Notes under the pieces: model-generated
Seen by the model: the letters and a program-made list of their open reading frames with translations, nothing else
What the model was told of the DNA's origin: nothing
The model's database searches: none
In this document: positions 7,196 to 14,377 of the stretch, piece after piece
How positions within the stretch are numbered: position 1 is the stretch's first letter
How the letters are laid out: each line of letters begins with the position of its first letter
From: Spirochaetales bacterium
GTDB taxonomy: Bacteria > Spirochaetota > Spirochaetia > SZUA-6 > DRHE01
DNA: 21,359 nucleotides
Direction of reading: 5' to 3'
NCBI GenBank assembly: GCA_016935715.1
Contig: JAFGQJ010000272.1
Span: forward strand, 1 to 21,359
Position numbers and translations under genes: made by a program

Positions 7196-8179
7196 GTGCA
7201 TCGCCGCATTTGGGCAGCCATTGCCCTGAGTGTCACAGTAACGATCCTGAACGCCTGCTCTCCGGGCGCACGTTTTCTGCTGTACATCGATCCCTACCAG
7301 CTCGAGCTCCTGAAAGCACAGGGTATCGACAGGCGCGCCCTGGCGCAGCCATTCGCCAAGGATCTGCGGGGCAGGGTGGTCATTCCCCCCCTCTTGTCCG
7401 AGGCGGAGGAGGCGCTGGCTCATTTTGAGGTCGTTGCCGAAAGAGCCAGACCCGATTGGGTCTATCTCAGTGCGGCTCATCCCTTCGACCCGAATGCGGT
7501 CAGCGCAAATTATCCCGATATCCGCTTTTTCCTGGAAATCCCTCCAGGTGAAGCACGGTCCAATCAGATTTCCGTGACCTATGATCGCGAGCAGGCGAGC
7601 TTCGATGCGGGAGAAGCGATCGCCGCACTTCTCCAGGATCCCGGGTTCCTTCAGAGCATCGGAGCTGAAGAGGCAGGCACCCAGCCGCCGCGGGTCGGGA
7701 TCCTCGTTGCCGTTACCGACCAGAATATCGAAGCACAGATTGCCGCGTTCAGGGAAGGATTCTCGCGCCGGGGGGACGCTCAGTCGATCGTGCGCAAGGA
7801 TATCGGCAATATTACCGACAGGGTCAAGGCCCGGCGGCTTCTGGAAATGATGAAGGAGGAAGCGGTTGCGATTGTCCTGTTGAAGACGTATGTTTTGAGC
7901 GGGTTCTGTCTGGAGTATCTGGCCAAGGAGGGGGGACTGGCTGTAGTCGAGGAGCCGATCTCTCCCCGAGCCTACGGCGACACGGTGCTGCTCGTGCTGG
8001 AGGATGATTTTCTCGCCGCCCTGGGCCGGATGGCCGGTTACGCCGCGGCGAATATAGAGCGGGAGACCTCCGGTCGGGAAGCTCAGCCGGTGGAGGGCCC
8101 GGTCCTGCTTCGCTGGAATGAGTCCTATCGATCTCTGGTCACGAGTGTTCTGGAAGGAGAAGGAGTGAATCGACCATGA
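7196..8179 (+). CDS. BMP-family-like substrate-binding lipoprotein
   Basis: A 327-residue exported protein. Its N-terminus has two arginines, a hydrophobic stretch and a lipobox LNAC (Cys21), so it is probably a lipid-anchored periplasmic protein. The body resembles the BMP/PnrA type of periplasmic-binding fold: a YPDIRF-type strand, an EQASF-like motif (REQASFDAGEAIAALL), a VGILVAV strand and an FREGF segment. BMP proteins often bind nucleosides for ABC importers; no permease or ATPase gene is next to it, so the ligand and transport role are unknown. The start is a GTG directly after a promoter, with no clear ribosome site. Its end overlaps the lipA start by 4 bp (ATGA), which implies translational coupling. 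Confidence 0.72.
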   Translation: MHRRIWAAIALSVTVTILNACSPGARFLLYIDPYQLELLKAQGIDRRALAQPFAKDLRGRVVIPPLLSEAEEALAHFEVVAERARPDWVYLSAAHPFDPNAVSANYPDIRFFLEIPPGEARSNQISVTYDREQASFDAGEAIAALLQDPGFLQSIGAEEAGTQPPRVGILVAVTDQNIEAQIAAFREGFSRRGDAQSIVRKDIGNITDRVKARRLLEMMKEEAVAIVLLKTYVLSGFCLEYLAKEGGLAVVEEPISPRAYGDTVLLVLEDDFLAALGRMAGYAAANIERETSGREAQPVEGPVLLRWNESYRSLVTSVLEGEGVNRP

Positions 8180-9060
8180 ACGGCAGCGCACGTCCGGCCT
8201 GGCTGCGAAAGCACAAGCAGCTTACCCCTGAGGTGATGAGGACGCGCAGGAGCATAGATGGACTAGGCCTGCACACGGTCTGCGAATCCGCCCGCTGTCC
8301 CAACCTCGGCGAGTGCTATGCCTGCGGCAATGCGACGTTCCTGATCCTGGGTGATCACTGCACTCGAAACTGCGCCTTCTGCGCTGTAGAGCACGGGACG
8401 CCCCTGCCGCCGGATCCGCTGGAGGGAGAGAAAATCGCCGAATACGTAAGTGGAAACGGGATCCGCTACGCGGTTATCACCTCGGTGACCCGGGATGACC
8501 TGCCGGACGGCGGGGCAGCCCATTTCGTACGGGTGGTGGAAGATCTGCGGCGGCTGTTGCCTTCCCTCCGGATCGAGCTCCTGGTACCCGATTTTCAGGG
8601 GCGGAGGGAGGTGGTCGAAGAGGTGGCCGGACTCCCGATACGGGTCTTCGCCCACAACGTGGAAACCGTGCCCCAGTTGTACGGCCGGATACGCCGCGGC
8701 GCCGACTACCGGCGCTCCCTCCAGGTGCTGAGGATCGCCGCTTCGCTGCGGGAAAAAAGCCAGCCCGACGGAAATGGAATACCCCGTATCAAGAGCGGGA
8801 TCATGGTGGGCCTGGGGGAGAATGAAAACCAGCTGCTGAAGCTTTTTTCGGATCTGGCGACTGTTCCCGTGGAGATCCTGACGATCGGACAATATTTACA
8901 ACCGAGTAAATTTAATGCACCTGTGCACCGATACTATGAACCAGATGAATACGAATTGTTGCGGGAGAAGGCGGTAGCGTGCGGTATACGCCACGTCGTG
9001 GCCGGTCCCTACGTGCGCAGTTCGTACCTGGCCGAACAGGCCTACCGCGGCAGTTTGTAG
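8176..9060 (+). CDS. lipA: Lipoyl synthase (radical SAM)
   Basis: LipA inserts two sulfurs into octanoyl groups on lipoyl domains of 2-oxoacid dehydrogenases or the glycine cleavage H protein, making lipoate in place. The 294-residue sequence has the auxiliary cluster motif CESARCPNLGEC (Cys36, Cys41, Cys47), the radical-SAM motif CTRNCAFC (Cys62, Cys66, Cys69) and the C-terminal RSSY (281-284), whose serine coordinates the auxiliary cluster. Length and all key residues are normal. The ATG overlaps the stop of the lipoprotein gene (ATGA), so expression is coupled to it. No lipB, lipoate ligase or lipoyl-bearing protein is in the window, so the source of octanoyl substrate is unseen. Confidence 0.96.
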   Translation: MNGSARPAWLRKHKQLTPEVMRTRRSIDGLGLHTVCESARCPNLGECYACGNATFLILGDHCTRNCAFCAVEHGTPLPPDPLEGEKIAEYVSGNGIRYAVITSVTRDDLPDGGAAHFVRVVEDLRRLLPSLRIELLVPDFQGRREVVEEVAGLPIRVFAHNVETVPQLYGRIRRGADYRRSLQVLRIAASLREKSQPDGNGIPRIKSGIMVGLGENENQLLKLFSDLATVPVEILTIGQYLQPSKFNAPVHRYYEPDEYELLREKAVACGIRHVVAGPYVRSSYLAEQAYRGSL

Positions 9061-9068
9061 GAAAAGGT

Positions 9069-9097
9069 TTGACAAGGGAATCGTGTAGAAATACAAT
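9069..9097 (+). promoter_or_regulatory. Near-consensus sigma-70 promoter of the flaA pair
   Basis: Perfect TTGACA (9069-9074), exactly 17 bp, TACAAT (9092-9097, 5/6). Predicted start ~9104, leader ~25 nt ending in an AAGGAGAG ribosome site. This is the best promoter in the window, fitting an abundant structural protein expressed by the housekeeping sigma factor. Confidence 0.8.
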
Positions 9098-9128
9098 TCC
9101 AGATGACCAAAGGATTAAGAAGGAGAGT

Positions 9129-9893
9129 ATGATGAAGCTTGGACCAAAGACTACCATCAGGCTTCTCGTTGTAGCACTCCTGCTTGGCAGTTGCCTGCTT
9201 GCCTTCGCCGACGAGGTGACCGTCAACTTCGTACCCCAGATACTGCAGAGTTTCGATCCCGAGGAAGCGGGCAGGGAGAACTACCGCACCTGGGCGCTTT
9301 TCCCGAATAAATTCGGTTATGACGCCGAGGGGAACAGCCTTTGGGAACAGCAGCTGGTTGAGGCGTGGCCGGAGTCGCTGTACGGGAAAAACAGAGACAA
9401 TCTGGAGCTCCAGGTTCTGGGGATTCACGGCGCTTTCCTGCGCAAGGGCTACAACTGGGTGGAGATCGTACCCGGCGAGGGAGAAGGACAGAGCTTCGAA
9501 CCGAAGCCCATTCCGATACCCGGACGGGCCGACGCCATCGACATCTGGGTGTGGGGGTCCAACCATGCCTACCGTCTGGAGGTCCATGTCAGGGATTTCA
9601 ATGGCATCGATCACGTGCTTGACTTCGGTTCTCTGCAGTTTATCGGCTGGAAGAACCTGCGGGTGAGAGTGCCGTCAACGATTCCCCAGACATGGAAGTA
9701 CCTGCCCCGGCTGCGCAATCTGGAAGTGACGAAACTGGTTCTGTGGACGACTCCCACGGAGAAGGTGGACAACTATTTCATGTACATCGATCAGCTGAAA
9801 GTCGTTTCCGATGTGTTCGAGACCCGCTACGACGGGGACAATCTTGCGGATGTCGATACCCTCCAGGAAGTCTGGGGAACCGGGGTCGATTGA
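9129..9893 (+). CDS. flaA: Flagellar filament outer layer (sheath) protein FlaA
   Basis: FlaA coats the FlaB core of spirochaete periplasmic flagella. The 254-residue product begins with a signal peptide (basic start, hydrophobic core, AFA cleavage site at residues 25-27), consistent with export by Sec, unlike ordinary flagellins. The mature part matches the FlaA family: IDIWVWGSNHAYRLEVHVRD (137-156), the IGWKNL segment (172-177), the WTTPTEKVD stretch (206-214) and YIDQLKVVSD (219-228). Two ATGs occur in tandem (9129, 9132); either is close enough to AAGGAGAG. The paralogue flaA2 follows after 14 bp, with its own ribosome site. A leader LGSC could also be read as a poor lipobox, but the AFA site fits better. 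Confidence 0.92.
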   Translation: MMKLGPKTTIRLLVVALLLGSCLLAFADEVTVNFVPQILQSFDPEEAGRENYRTWALFPNKFGYDAEGNSLWEQQLVEAWPESLYGKNRDNLELQVLGIHGAFLRKGYNWVEIVPGEGEGQSFEPKPIPIPGRADAIDIWVWGSNHAYRLEVHVRDFNGIDHVLDFGSLQFIGWKNLRVRVPSTIPQTWKYLPRLRNLEVTKLVLWTTPTEKVDNYFMYIDQLKVVSDVFETRYDGDNLADVDTLQEVWGTGVD

Positions 9894-9907
9894 AAGGAGA
9901 GGTGAGC

Positions 9908-10612
9908 ATGAAGAAGATCATTGTAATCGTTGGGCTAGCCGCCCTCCTTCCGGCCTTCCTGATCGCACAGCAAACCGGGGGAATCGCGGTCGACCGCCTG
10001 GGCAAAGACCAGGCGCAGCAGGAGCTGGTCGAAGTGTCGGTCAGCAAATTCGAGGATGTTGCCTTCTGGGGATCGTCCATGATGCTGGATGAGGGGATCG
10101 CGGTGATCAGGCGATTCGAGGGAGCGCCATTGGCCAAACAGCCGATTCCCGGAGAGGAGAGCAGCAACATAGAAGAGACGGATCGGTACGTGCTCGGCAG
10201 CAAGGTCATGTTCTTCCGAAGAAGCAAAAGCTCCGTCGCCATCTTTCCCGTCCGTCCCATACCGATAGAGGGGATTACCAAGACCATCTCCGTTTGGGTG
10301 GTGGGCAGAAACTTCAATCATACCCTCAAGGTTATAGTCGCGGACTATTTCAACCAGCGACGGGAAATCACCATGGGGAAGCTGAACTTCATGGGCTGGA
10401 AGCAGATGACCGCCGCCATCCCCCCGAGTATCGTCCAGGATGAGTTTCACTACGCCGCTGATCGGGGATTGAAGATCATTGCACTGAGGATCGAGTTCGA
10501 TCTCATGGAGAGTTACGGAACCTACTACGCCTACTTCGACGACCTGCGGGCGATCACCGACCTGTTTGCCGAAACCTACCGGGACGCCGACGACATGACC
10601 GACGGTTGGTGA
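9908..10612 (+). CDS. flaA2: FlaA family flagellar sheath protein, second paralogue
   Basis: A 234-residue exported protein with a signal peptide ending at LIA (18-20). It shares the FlaA layout: the export leader, a central ISVWVVGRNFNHTLKVIVAD block (128-146, aligned with IDIWVWG of the first FlaA), the MGWK block (162-165) and YAYFDDLRAITD (207-218, aligned with YIDQLKVVSD). Overall divergence from its neighbour is large, so the two are ancient paralogues and not a recent duplication. The symbol flaA2 reflects paralogy; which copy is dominant in the sheath cannot be told. AAAGGAGAGGTGAGC precedes the ATG at 9908. A strong terminator follows at 10641-10666, closing the flaA operon. Confidence 0.88.
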   Translation: MKKIIVIVGLAALLPAFLIAQQTGGIAVDRLGKDQAQQELVEVSVSKFEDVAFWGSSMMLDEGIAVIRRFEGAPLAKQPIPGEESSNIEETDRYVLGSKVMFFRRSKSSVAIFPVRPIPIEGITKTISVWVVGRNFNHTLKVIVADYFNQRREITMGKLNFMGWKQMTAAIPPSIVQDEFHYAADRGLKIIALRIEFDLMESYGTYYAYFDDLRAITDLFAETYRDADDMTDGW

Positions 10613-10640
10613 CCCCGCTGTCTGTTGTACATACTTGCAG

Positions 10641-10666
10641 GCCCTCCCTCCGGGGAGGGCTTTTTT
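10641..10666 (+). terminator. Strong intrinsic terminator after the flaA pair
   Basis: Perfect 8-bp GC-rich stem GCCCTCCC / GGGAGGGC around a TCCG loop (10641-10660), followed at once by six T (10661-10666). It separates the flaA operon from the next promoter, which begins only 9 bp later. Confidence 0.93.
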
Positions 10667-10674
10667 GCCGCTGC

Positions 10675-10704
10675 TTGCATCCCTATTTCTCTTCGTGCTA
10701 CATT
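10675..10704 (+). promoter_or_regulatory. Putative sigma-70 promoter abutting the 10710 gene
   Basis: TTGCAT (10675-10680), 18 bp, TACATT (10699-10704), then 5 bp to the ATG at 10710. The transcript should start at the ATG itself; no ribosome site could fit. Confidence 0.5.
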
Positions 10705-10709
10705 GAATC

Positions 10710-11489
10710 ATGACTCCGGAAGAAGAACTGCAGACCTTGAATCGGACGATTCGCCAGTTCGAATCCGTGTTCAGATCCACCAAAGACCCCTCTCAGCGCG
10801 CCCGGGTGACCAAGGAGCTCACCAAACTGAAAACCTACAGGGAGAAGCTGCAATCCTTTCACGAGTTCGATCCCACAGCTTTTGAGGAACCGGCAGTGGT
10901 GGATGAATGGGAGGGACTATCCTATCTGAAGACTATTCTGGAGAGCGCCGGCAAAAAGAGCAAGAGCAAAAAGGAATCCTACGAGGAGTCTTTCGGGGAC
11001 AGGGAGTTGTACTATCTCTACCTCTATCTGGACTACTTCGAAGAGGATTTCCTGACGATTCTGAGTGAAACCAAGCTGAAGCTGGATTTCAAGCATTCCC
11101 TGGAGAGGGACAGCTTCTATCATCGTTTCGAAAATCTGCGCCGTCTGTTCGCAAATGTGAACGAGGATTCCTCCACCGTCGATCTGTATTCGGGACAGAA
11201 GCACGAGGAGGATATGCGCAAACGCAGTTTCAAGAAGAAGAGGAATGTCATCGTAGAGGCCGACAAGTTTCTCCGGAGCGTAGAGCGCTTTGCCGAGGTG
11301 CTGGTCACGGACATCGAGTCCGGCGGTCTGATCTGTCTCAACGCGGATGACAAGCTCCATTTCGACAGGATCGAGGGAAGGCGCTCCTTCGAGGGCAAGA
11401 CTGTACGCCAGGCGCTCAAAGAGTTGAAATCTTTCGCCCGGGAGGTGATCGAGTTTCTCAACGTTCCACAGATAGAGAGCCGGGAGTAG
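10710..11489 (+). CDS. Hypothetical charged, helical cytoplasmic protein
   Basis: A 259-residue protein without signal peptide or membrane segment. Residues 1-50 look like a coiled coil rich in Glu, Lys and Gln; a lysine-rich linker (GKKSKSKKESYEE, 81-93) follows, then an unusual tyrosine-rich run YYLYLYLDYFEEDF (101-114), and a mainly helical C-terminal half with a basic patch KRSFKKKR (171-178). I do not recognise a family. It opens the operon with bactofilin (2 bp between stop and start) and the CNB-histidine kinase, and lies directly after the flaA terminator, so a spirochaete-specific envelope or cytoskeletal role is possible but inferred from position only. The start is placed at the promoter-abutting ATG. 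Confidence 0.72.
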   Translation: MTPEEELQTLNRTIRQFESVFRSTKDPSQRARVTKELTKLKTYREKLQSFHEFDPTAFEEPAVVDEWEGLSYLKTILESAGKKSKSKKESYEESFGDRELYYLYLYLDYFEEDFLTILSETKLKLDFKHSLERDSFYHRFENLRRLFANVNEDSSTVDLYSGQKHEEDMRKRSFKKKRNVIVEADKFLRSVERFAEVLVTDIESGGLICLNADDKLHFDRIEGRRSFEGKTVRQALKELKSFAREVIEFLNVPQIESRE

Positions 11490-11491
11490 GA

Positions 11492-11872
11492 ATGCAGATC
11501 GACATCAAAGCCAATTCAACGATCGGGGAGCACTCGGCGTTCCAAGGCCGGTTCATGGTCAGGGGAAACCTGCGCATCGACGGAACCTTCGAAGGAAAAG
11601 CTCTCGTGGTGGATCAGCTGCAGATCGGGGAGAAGGCCAAGGTCAAGACGAACATCACCGCCAGCAGCGTCGTGGTCGAAGGGCTGGTAATCGGCAACAT
11701 CAACGCCGGCCGGAGGATCCTGCTGCTGTCCTCCGCCCGTGTTCTCGGGGACCTGAAGACCCCTGAGCTGATCATTCAGGACGGAGTGATTCTGGAAGGC
11801 CGTTGTACCATCAGCCACGTTCGAATCGAGGACACCCGGGCCTACATCGAATCTCTGTACGAACGAAAGTGA
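11492..11872 (+). CDS. Bactofilin (polymer-forming cytoskeletal protein)
   Basis: A 126-residue protein of typical bactofilin length. The core is the regular right-handed beta-helix pattern of the family: short repeated strands with G at turns, as in GRFMVRGNLRIDGTFEGK, LQIGEKAKV, ASSVVVEGLVIGNI and SARVLGDLKTPELIIQDGVILEG. Bactofilins polymerise without nucleotide and serve in cell shape, stalks, flagellar positioning or chromosome tethering in different bacteria. The flanking tails are short (about 15 residues each). GGGAGTAGGA precedes the ATG. It is tightly packed between the unknown 259-residue protein and the CNB-histidine kinase, which suggests shared control. Which structure it supports here is unknown. 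Confidence 0.9.
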   Translation: MQIDIKANSTIGEHSAFQGRFMVRGNLRIDGTFEGKALVVDQLQIGEKAKVKTNITASSVVVEGLVIGNINAGRRILLLSSARVLGDLKTPELIIQDGVILEGRCTISHVRIEDTRAYIESLYERK

Positions 11873-11879
11873 GCGTATC

Positions 11880-13049
11880 TTGAAGGAACTTTTCCCTTTC
11901 CTCAAGAAGGTCTACTTCTTCAAGGATCTGCCGGACGGGCAGGTCAAGAAGATCCAGGAGGTCTGCCACCAAATCGAGTACCAGCCGGGTCAGCTCATCT
12001 TCGAGGAGGGTTCCCACGCCGACCGTTTCTACATCGTGGCCGAAGGTGCCGTCGAGGTGTGGAAGGATTACCGGCTTCCGGAGAAGGACCTGCTGGCGGT
12101 GCACGAGAGAGGGCACATGTTCGGCGAGATGGCCCTGATCGACGAGCTTCCCCGCAGCGCGACGGTCGTTGCCAGGCAGCCGACGCGGCTTTTCTACATC
12201 GACAGGGATGATTTCCAGTCCATCATCCAGAACAACTCCGAGATCGCGATTTCGATCCTCAAATCCGTGACCGACATGGTGCGCAGCAGCAATGAGTACT
12301 TCGTGGAAAACCTTCGGGAGCGGGCCCGGGAGCTGGAGACAGCAAACCAGGCTCTGCAGGAGGCCCAGGAGGAGCTGCTGCGCAAGGACCGGCTGTCGAC
12401 CCTGGGAAAGTTTTCCTCCCTGATTCTTCACGATATCCGCAATCCGCTTTCCGTTCTGCGCAGCCTGGCGGAGATGACCATGCTCAACTGCAGCGAGCCG
12501 GAGAAGGTGAAACGAAACGCCAGGCGAATCATTGCCGAAGCGGATCGGCTCAACCAGATCGCCAGCGAGCTGCTGGACTACTCCCGGGGGGAGATCCGCC
12601 TGAACATGTCCATCGTCAACCTGGAGAAATTCTTCAACAGGATCCTGGAGGCGGTGGAGGAGAAATTTCAGGCTCGGAATATCGAAGCATCCATGGATAT
12701 CAGTATCTTCGAGCCGGTCATCATGGACGAGCAGCGGATGTTCCGCGTTTTCTACAACCTCGCGGACAACGCCCGCAAGGCCATGCCGCAGGGCGGCAAG
12801 TTCTCGATAAAGGCCTTCAAAGCGGACCAGACCCTCAAAGTCGAGGTCTCCGACACCGGCGTGGGCATGGACACTTCGATCCAGAGGAAGATCTTCGATC
12901 CCTTCTTTTCCCACTCCGACGAAGGGGGTACGGGACTGGGGATGTCCATCGTGAAGAGCGTGATAGAAGCTCACAACGGCACGCTTTTCGTATCCAGCAA
13001 GCCGAAGGGCGGCACTACCTTCCGGGTAACCCTGCCGCTGATCGAGTGA
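11880..13049 (+). CDS. Cyclic-nucleotide-binding-domain histidine kinase
   Basis: A 389-residue soluble sensor kinase. Residues ~5-130 form a CRP/PKA-type cyclic-nucleotide-binding domain, with FGEMALIDELPRSAT containing the ligand-contacting Glu83 and Arg92. A coiled coil (~140-170) links it to the kinase: H-box HDIRNPL with phospho-acceptor His184, N-box with Asn293 and Asn297, G1 DTGVGM (325-330), F-box IFDPFF (338-343) and G2 GGTGLG (349-354). There is no membrane segment, so it would sense a cytoplasmic ligand such as cAMP or cGMP. The start is a TTG, 7 bp after the bactofilin stop; the next Met is residue 80, which would delete most of the sensor. No response regulator is in the window. 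Confidence 0.92.
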   Translation: MKELFPFLKKVYFFKDLPDGQVKKIQEVCHQIEYQPGQLIFEEGSHADRFYIVAEGAVEVWKDYRLPEKDLLAVHERGHMFGEMALIDELPRSATVVARQPTRLFYIDRDDFQSIIQNNSEIAISILKSVTDMVRSSNEYFVENLRERARELETANQALQEAQEELLRKDRLSTLGKFSSLILHDIRNPLSVLRSLAEMTMLNCSEPEKVKRNARRIIAEADRLNQIASELLDYSRGEIRLNMSIVNLEKFFNRILEAVEEKFQARNIEASMDISIFEPVIMDEQRMFRVFYNLADNARKAMPQGGKFSIKAFKADQTLKVEVSDTGVGMDTSIQRKIFDPFFSHSDEGGTGLGMSIVKSVIEAHNGTLFVSSKPKGGTTFRVTLPLIE

Positions 13050-13062
13050 TTCCAGAGAAATC

Positions 13063-13091
13063 TTGACTCTGAATGGAAAAAATGATAGTTT
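13063..13091 (+). promoter_or_regulatory. Sigma-70 promoter of tRNA-Gln
   Basis: TTGACT (13063-13068), 17 bp, TAGTTT (13086-13091), predicted start ~13098. The 5' leader then contains a perfect 7-bp hairpin GAAGGCG/CGCCTTC (13101-13120) before the tRNA at 13132. Confidence 0.65.
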
Positions 13092-13131
13092 TGCCCTGCT
13101 GAAGGCGCTTTATCGCCTTCGGGTATTGCGT

Positions 13132-13203
13132 TTCCCGGTGGTGTAATTGGTAACACACAAGACTCTGGATCTTGGTTTGGGGGTTCGAGTCCTCCCCGGG
13201 AAG
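13132..13203 (+). tRNA. tRNA-Gln (anticodon CUG)
   Basis: A complete 72-nt cloverleaf can be folded: acceptor TTCCCGG/CCGGGAA, D stem GTGT/ACAC, anticodon stem CAAGA/TCTTG with loop CTCTGGA (anticodon CTG at 13165-13167), a 4-nt variable region, and T arm GGGGG-TTCGAGT-CCTCC with one G-T pair. Discriminator is G. The CCA end is not encoded. It reads CAG codons. Confidence 0.95.
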
Positions 13204-13213
13204 ATAATCATCC

Positions 13214-13243
13214 TTGCCATTGTGGATACTCTCGCATTAGTTT
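13214..13243 (+). promoter_or_regulatory. Possible promoter abutting the SDR-like gene
   Basis: TTGCCA (13214-13219), 18 bp, TAGTTT (13238-13243), then 6 bp to the ATG at 13250. The -10 box is identical to that of the tRNA-Gln promoter. A leaderless transcript is suggested; read-through from the tRNA is the alternative. Confidence 0.35.
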
Positions 13244-13249
13244 TATTTC

Positions 13250-14230
13250 ATGAGTGAGCTTCACGCAGTGCTCGGCGCCGGCGGCAATATCGGCGCTGCT
13301 GTCGTTCATGAGCTGGTCGGCCGGGGAAAAACCGTGCGGGCGGTCAGTCTAACCGGAAGGGCGGCTGTGCCGCGTACGGTCCAGCAGGTGGCCGCGGATG
13401 CCCTGGATCCGGAGAGTCTGCGGCGGGCTTTGAGAGGGACCGCCGTGGTGTACCACTGCATCGGGGTTCCCTACCAGCGGTGGGCCCGCACCTACCCGGC
13501 CGTGATGACCAATCTGATCGAGGCGGTGTCTGCCCGGCGTGGGCGAACCCGGATCGTCTATGCGGACAACCTGTACTGCTACGGGCGCGAGGGAGCCCTG
13601 CGGGGCCCGATTCGGGAAGATACGCCTCATCTGGCAGCAGGCAGGAAGGGCAGGCTGCGGGCGGATTTGATCCGCCGGCTCCTGCAGGCGCACGGCGACG
13701 GCAGGCTGCGGGCAACAATAGGGCAGGGTTCGGATTTCTTCGGACCCGGCGGCGACAATTCCATTCTGGATTTCTTCCTGTTTCGCCCGCTCCTCAGCGG
13801 CCAGCGGATCAGCATCCTGGCCGATCTGGATCGCCGGCACAGCTTCATCTACCTGCCGGATTTTGCCCGCGCACTGGCGACCCTGGCCGGCGAGGAAAAA
13901 GCATTCGGGCAGGTGTGGATCCTCCCCCACTTGGAGATTTTGACCTATCGGGATCTGATCGAGAGGACCTTCCGGGAAGCAGGAATCGACCCGGACGGAA
14001 AGATCCGAACCATGCCGCGGGGGGTGCTCACCGTCGGCTCGCTGTTCAGCAGCACGATCCGCGAGGTGCGCGAGGTGGCCTACCAGAGCCGGATCGACTG
14101 GTTGGCTGACTGGAGCAGGTACCGGGAAGCCTTCGGCGGAGAGCCGACGCCGGTCGGACAGGCGATCCGGGAGACTCTAGCCTGGTATCGTCAGTCCATC
14201 CCTCACGGCAGGCAGAGTGCAGGAACGTAG
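13250..14230 (+). CDS. NAD(P)-dependent epimerase/dehydratase-like (SDR superfamily) protein
   Basis: A 326-residue protein with an N-terminal Rossmann dinucleotide-binding motif GAGGNIG (9-15) and a layout typical of extended/atypical SDR proteins: VYHCIGVPY after the fourth strand, IVYADNLYCYG, an FFGPGGDNS segment and a C-terminal helical substrate domain. The YxxxK catalytic pair is not evident: where YxxSK normally follows, the sequence reads GRKGRLRADL. It may therefore be a non-catalytic NAD(P)-binding or isomerase-like member. The substrate is unknown. It stands alone between tRNA-Gln and the promoter of the beta-helix gene. The ATG has no clear ribosome site. Confidence 0.82.
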   Translation: MSELHAVLGAGGNIGAAVVHELVGRGKTVRAVSLTGRAAVPRTVQQVAADALDPESLRRALRGTAVVYHCIGVPYQRWARTYPAVMTNLIEAVSARRGRTRIVYADNLYCYGREGALRGPIREDTPHLAAGRKGRLRADLIRRLLQAHGDGRLRATIGQGSDFFGPGGDNSILDFFLFRPLLSGQRISILADLDRRHSFIYLPDFARALATLAGEEKAFGQVWILPHLEILTYRDLIERTFREAGIDPDGKIRTMPRGVLTVGSLFSSTIREVREVAYQSRIDWLADWSRYREAFGGEPTPVGQAIRETLAWYRQSIPHGRQSAGT

Positions 14231-14245
14231 AAGCGGTTCTGTGAT

Positions 14246-14275
14246 TTGCCGTTCTCCCGCTTTGGCGTCTATAAT
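14246..14275 (+). promoter_or_regulatory. Sigma-70 promoter of the beta-helix/GNAT pair
   Basis: TTGCCG (14246-14251), 18 bp, perfect TATAAT (14270-14275). Predicted start ~14282, giving a leader of about 95 nt before the ATG at 14378. It also shows that the longer open frame beginning at the TTG of 14246 is not the true start. Confidence 0.6.
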
Positions 14276-14377
14276 ACTTCTGGGAAGGCTCGATTTTCCC
14301 TAAATGCAACAACCGTGTCCAACTCGCCTGCGGATTGTGGGTGGTTGCGGGTGCAGTTACAACAGGGATTGCCGGAA

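Noticed and set aside
6989..8191. 400-codon minus-strand frame opposite the lipoprotein gene and through the 31-bp repeats
   Set aside because: The plus-strand gene has a lipobox and BMP-like blocks; the antisense frame simply reads through the repeats as a low-complexity peptide.
9129..9212. FlaA leader as a lipoprotein signal (LGSC at residues 19-22)
   Set aside because: Gly at the -2 position is atypical, hydrophobic residues continue past the Cys, and a good AFA cleavage site follows, as expected for FlaA.
14246..14377. N-terminal extension of the beta-helix protein from the TTG at 14246
   Set aside because: It covers the -35 and TATAAT boxes, has no ribosome site, and would bury the signal peptide 44 residues inside the protein.
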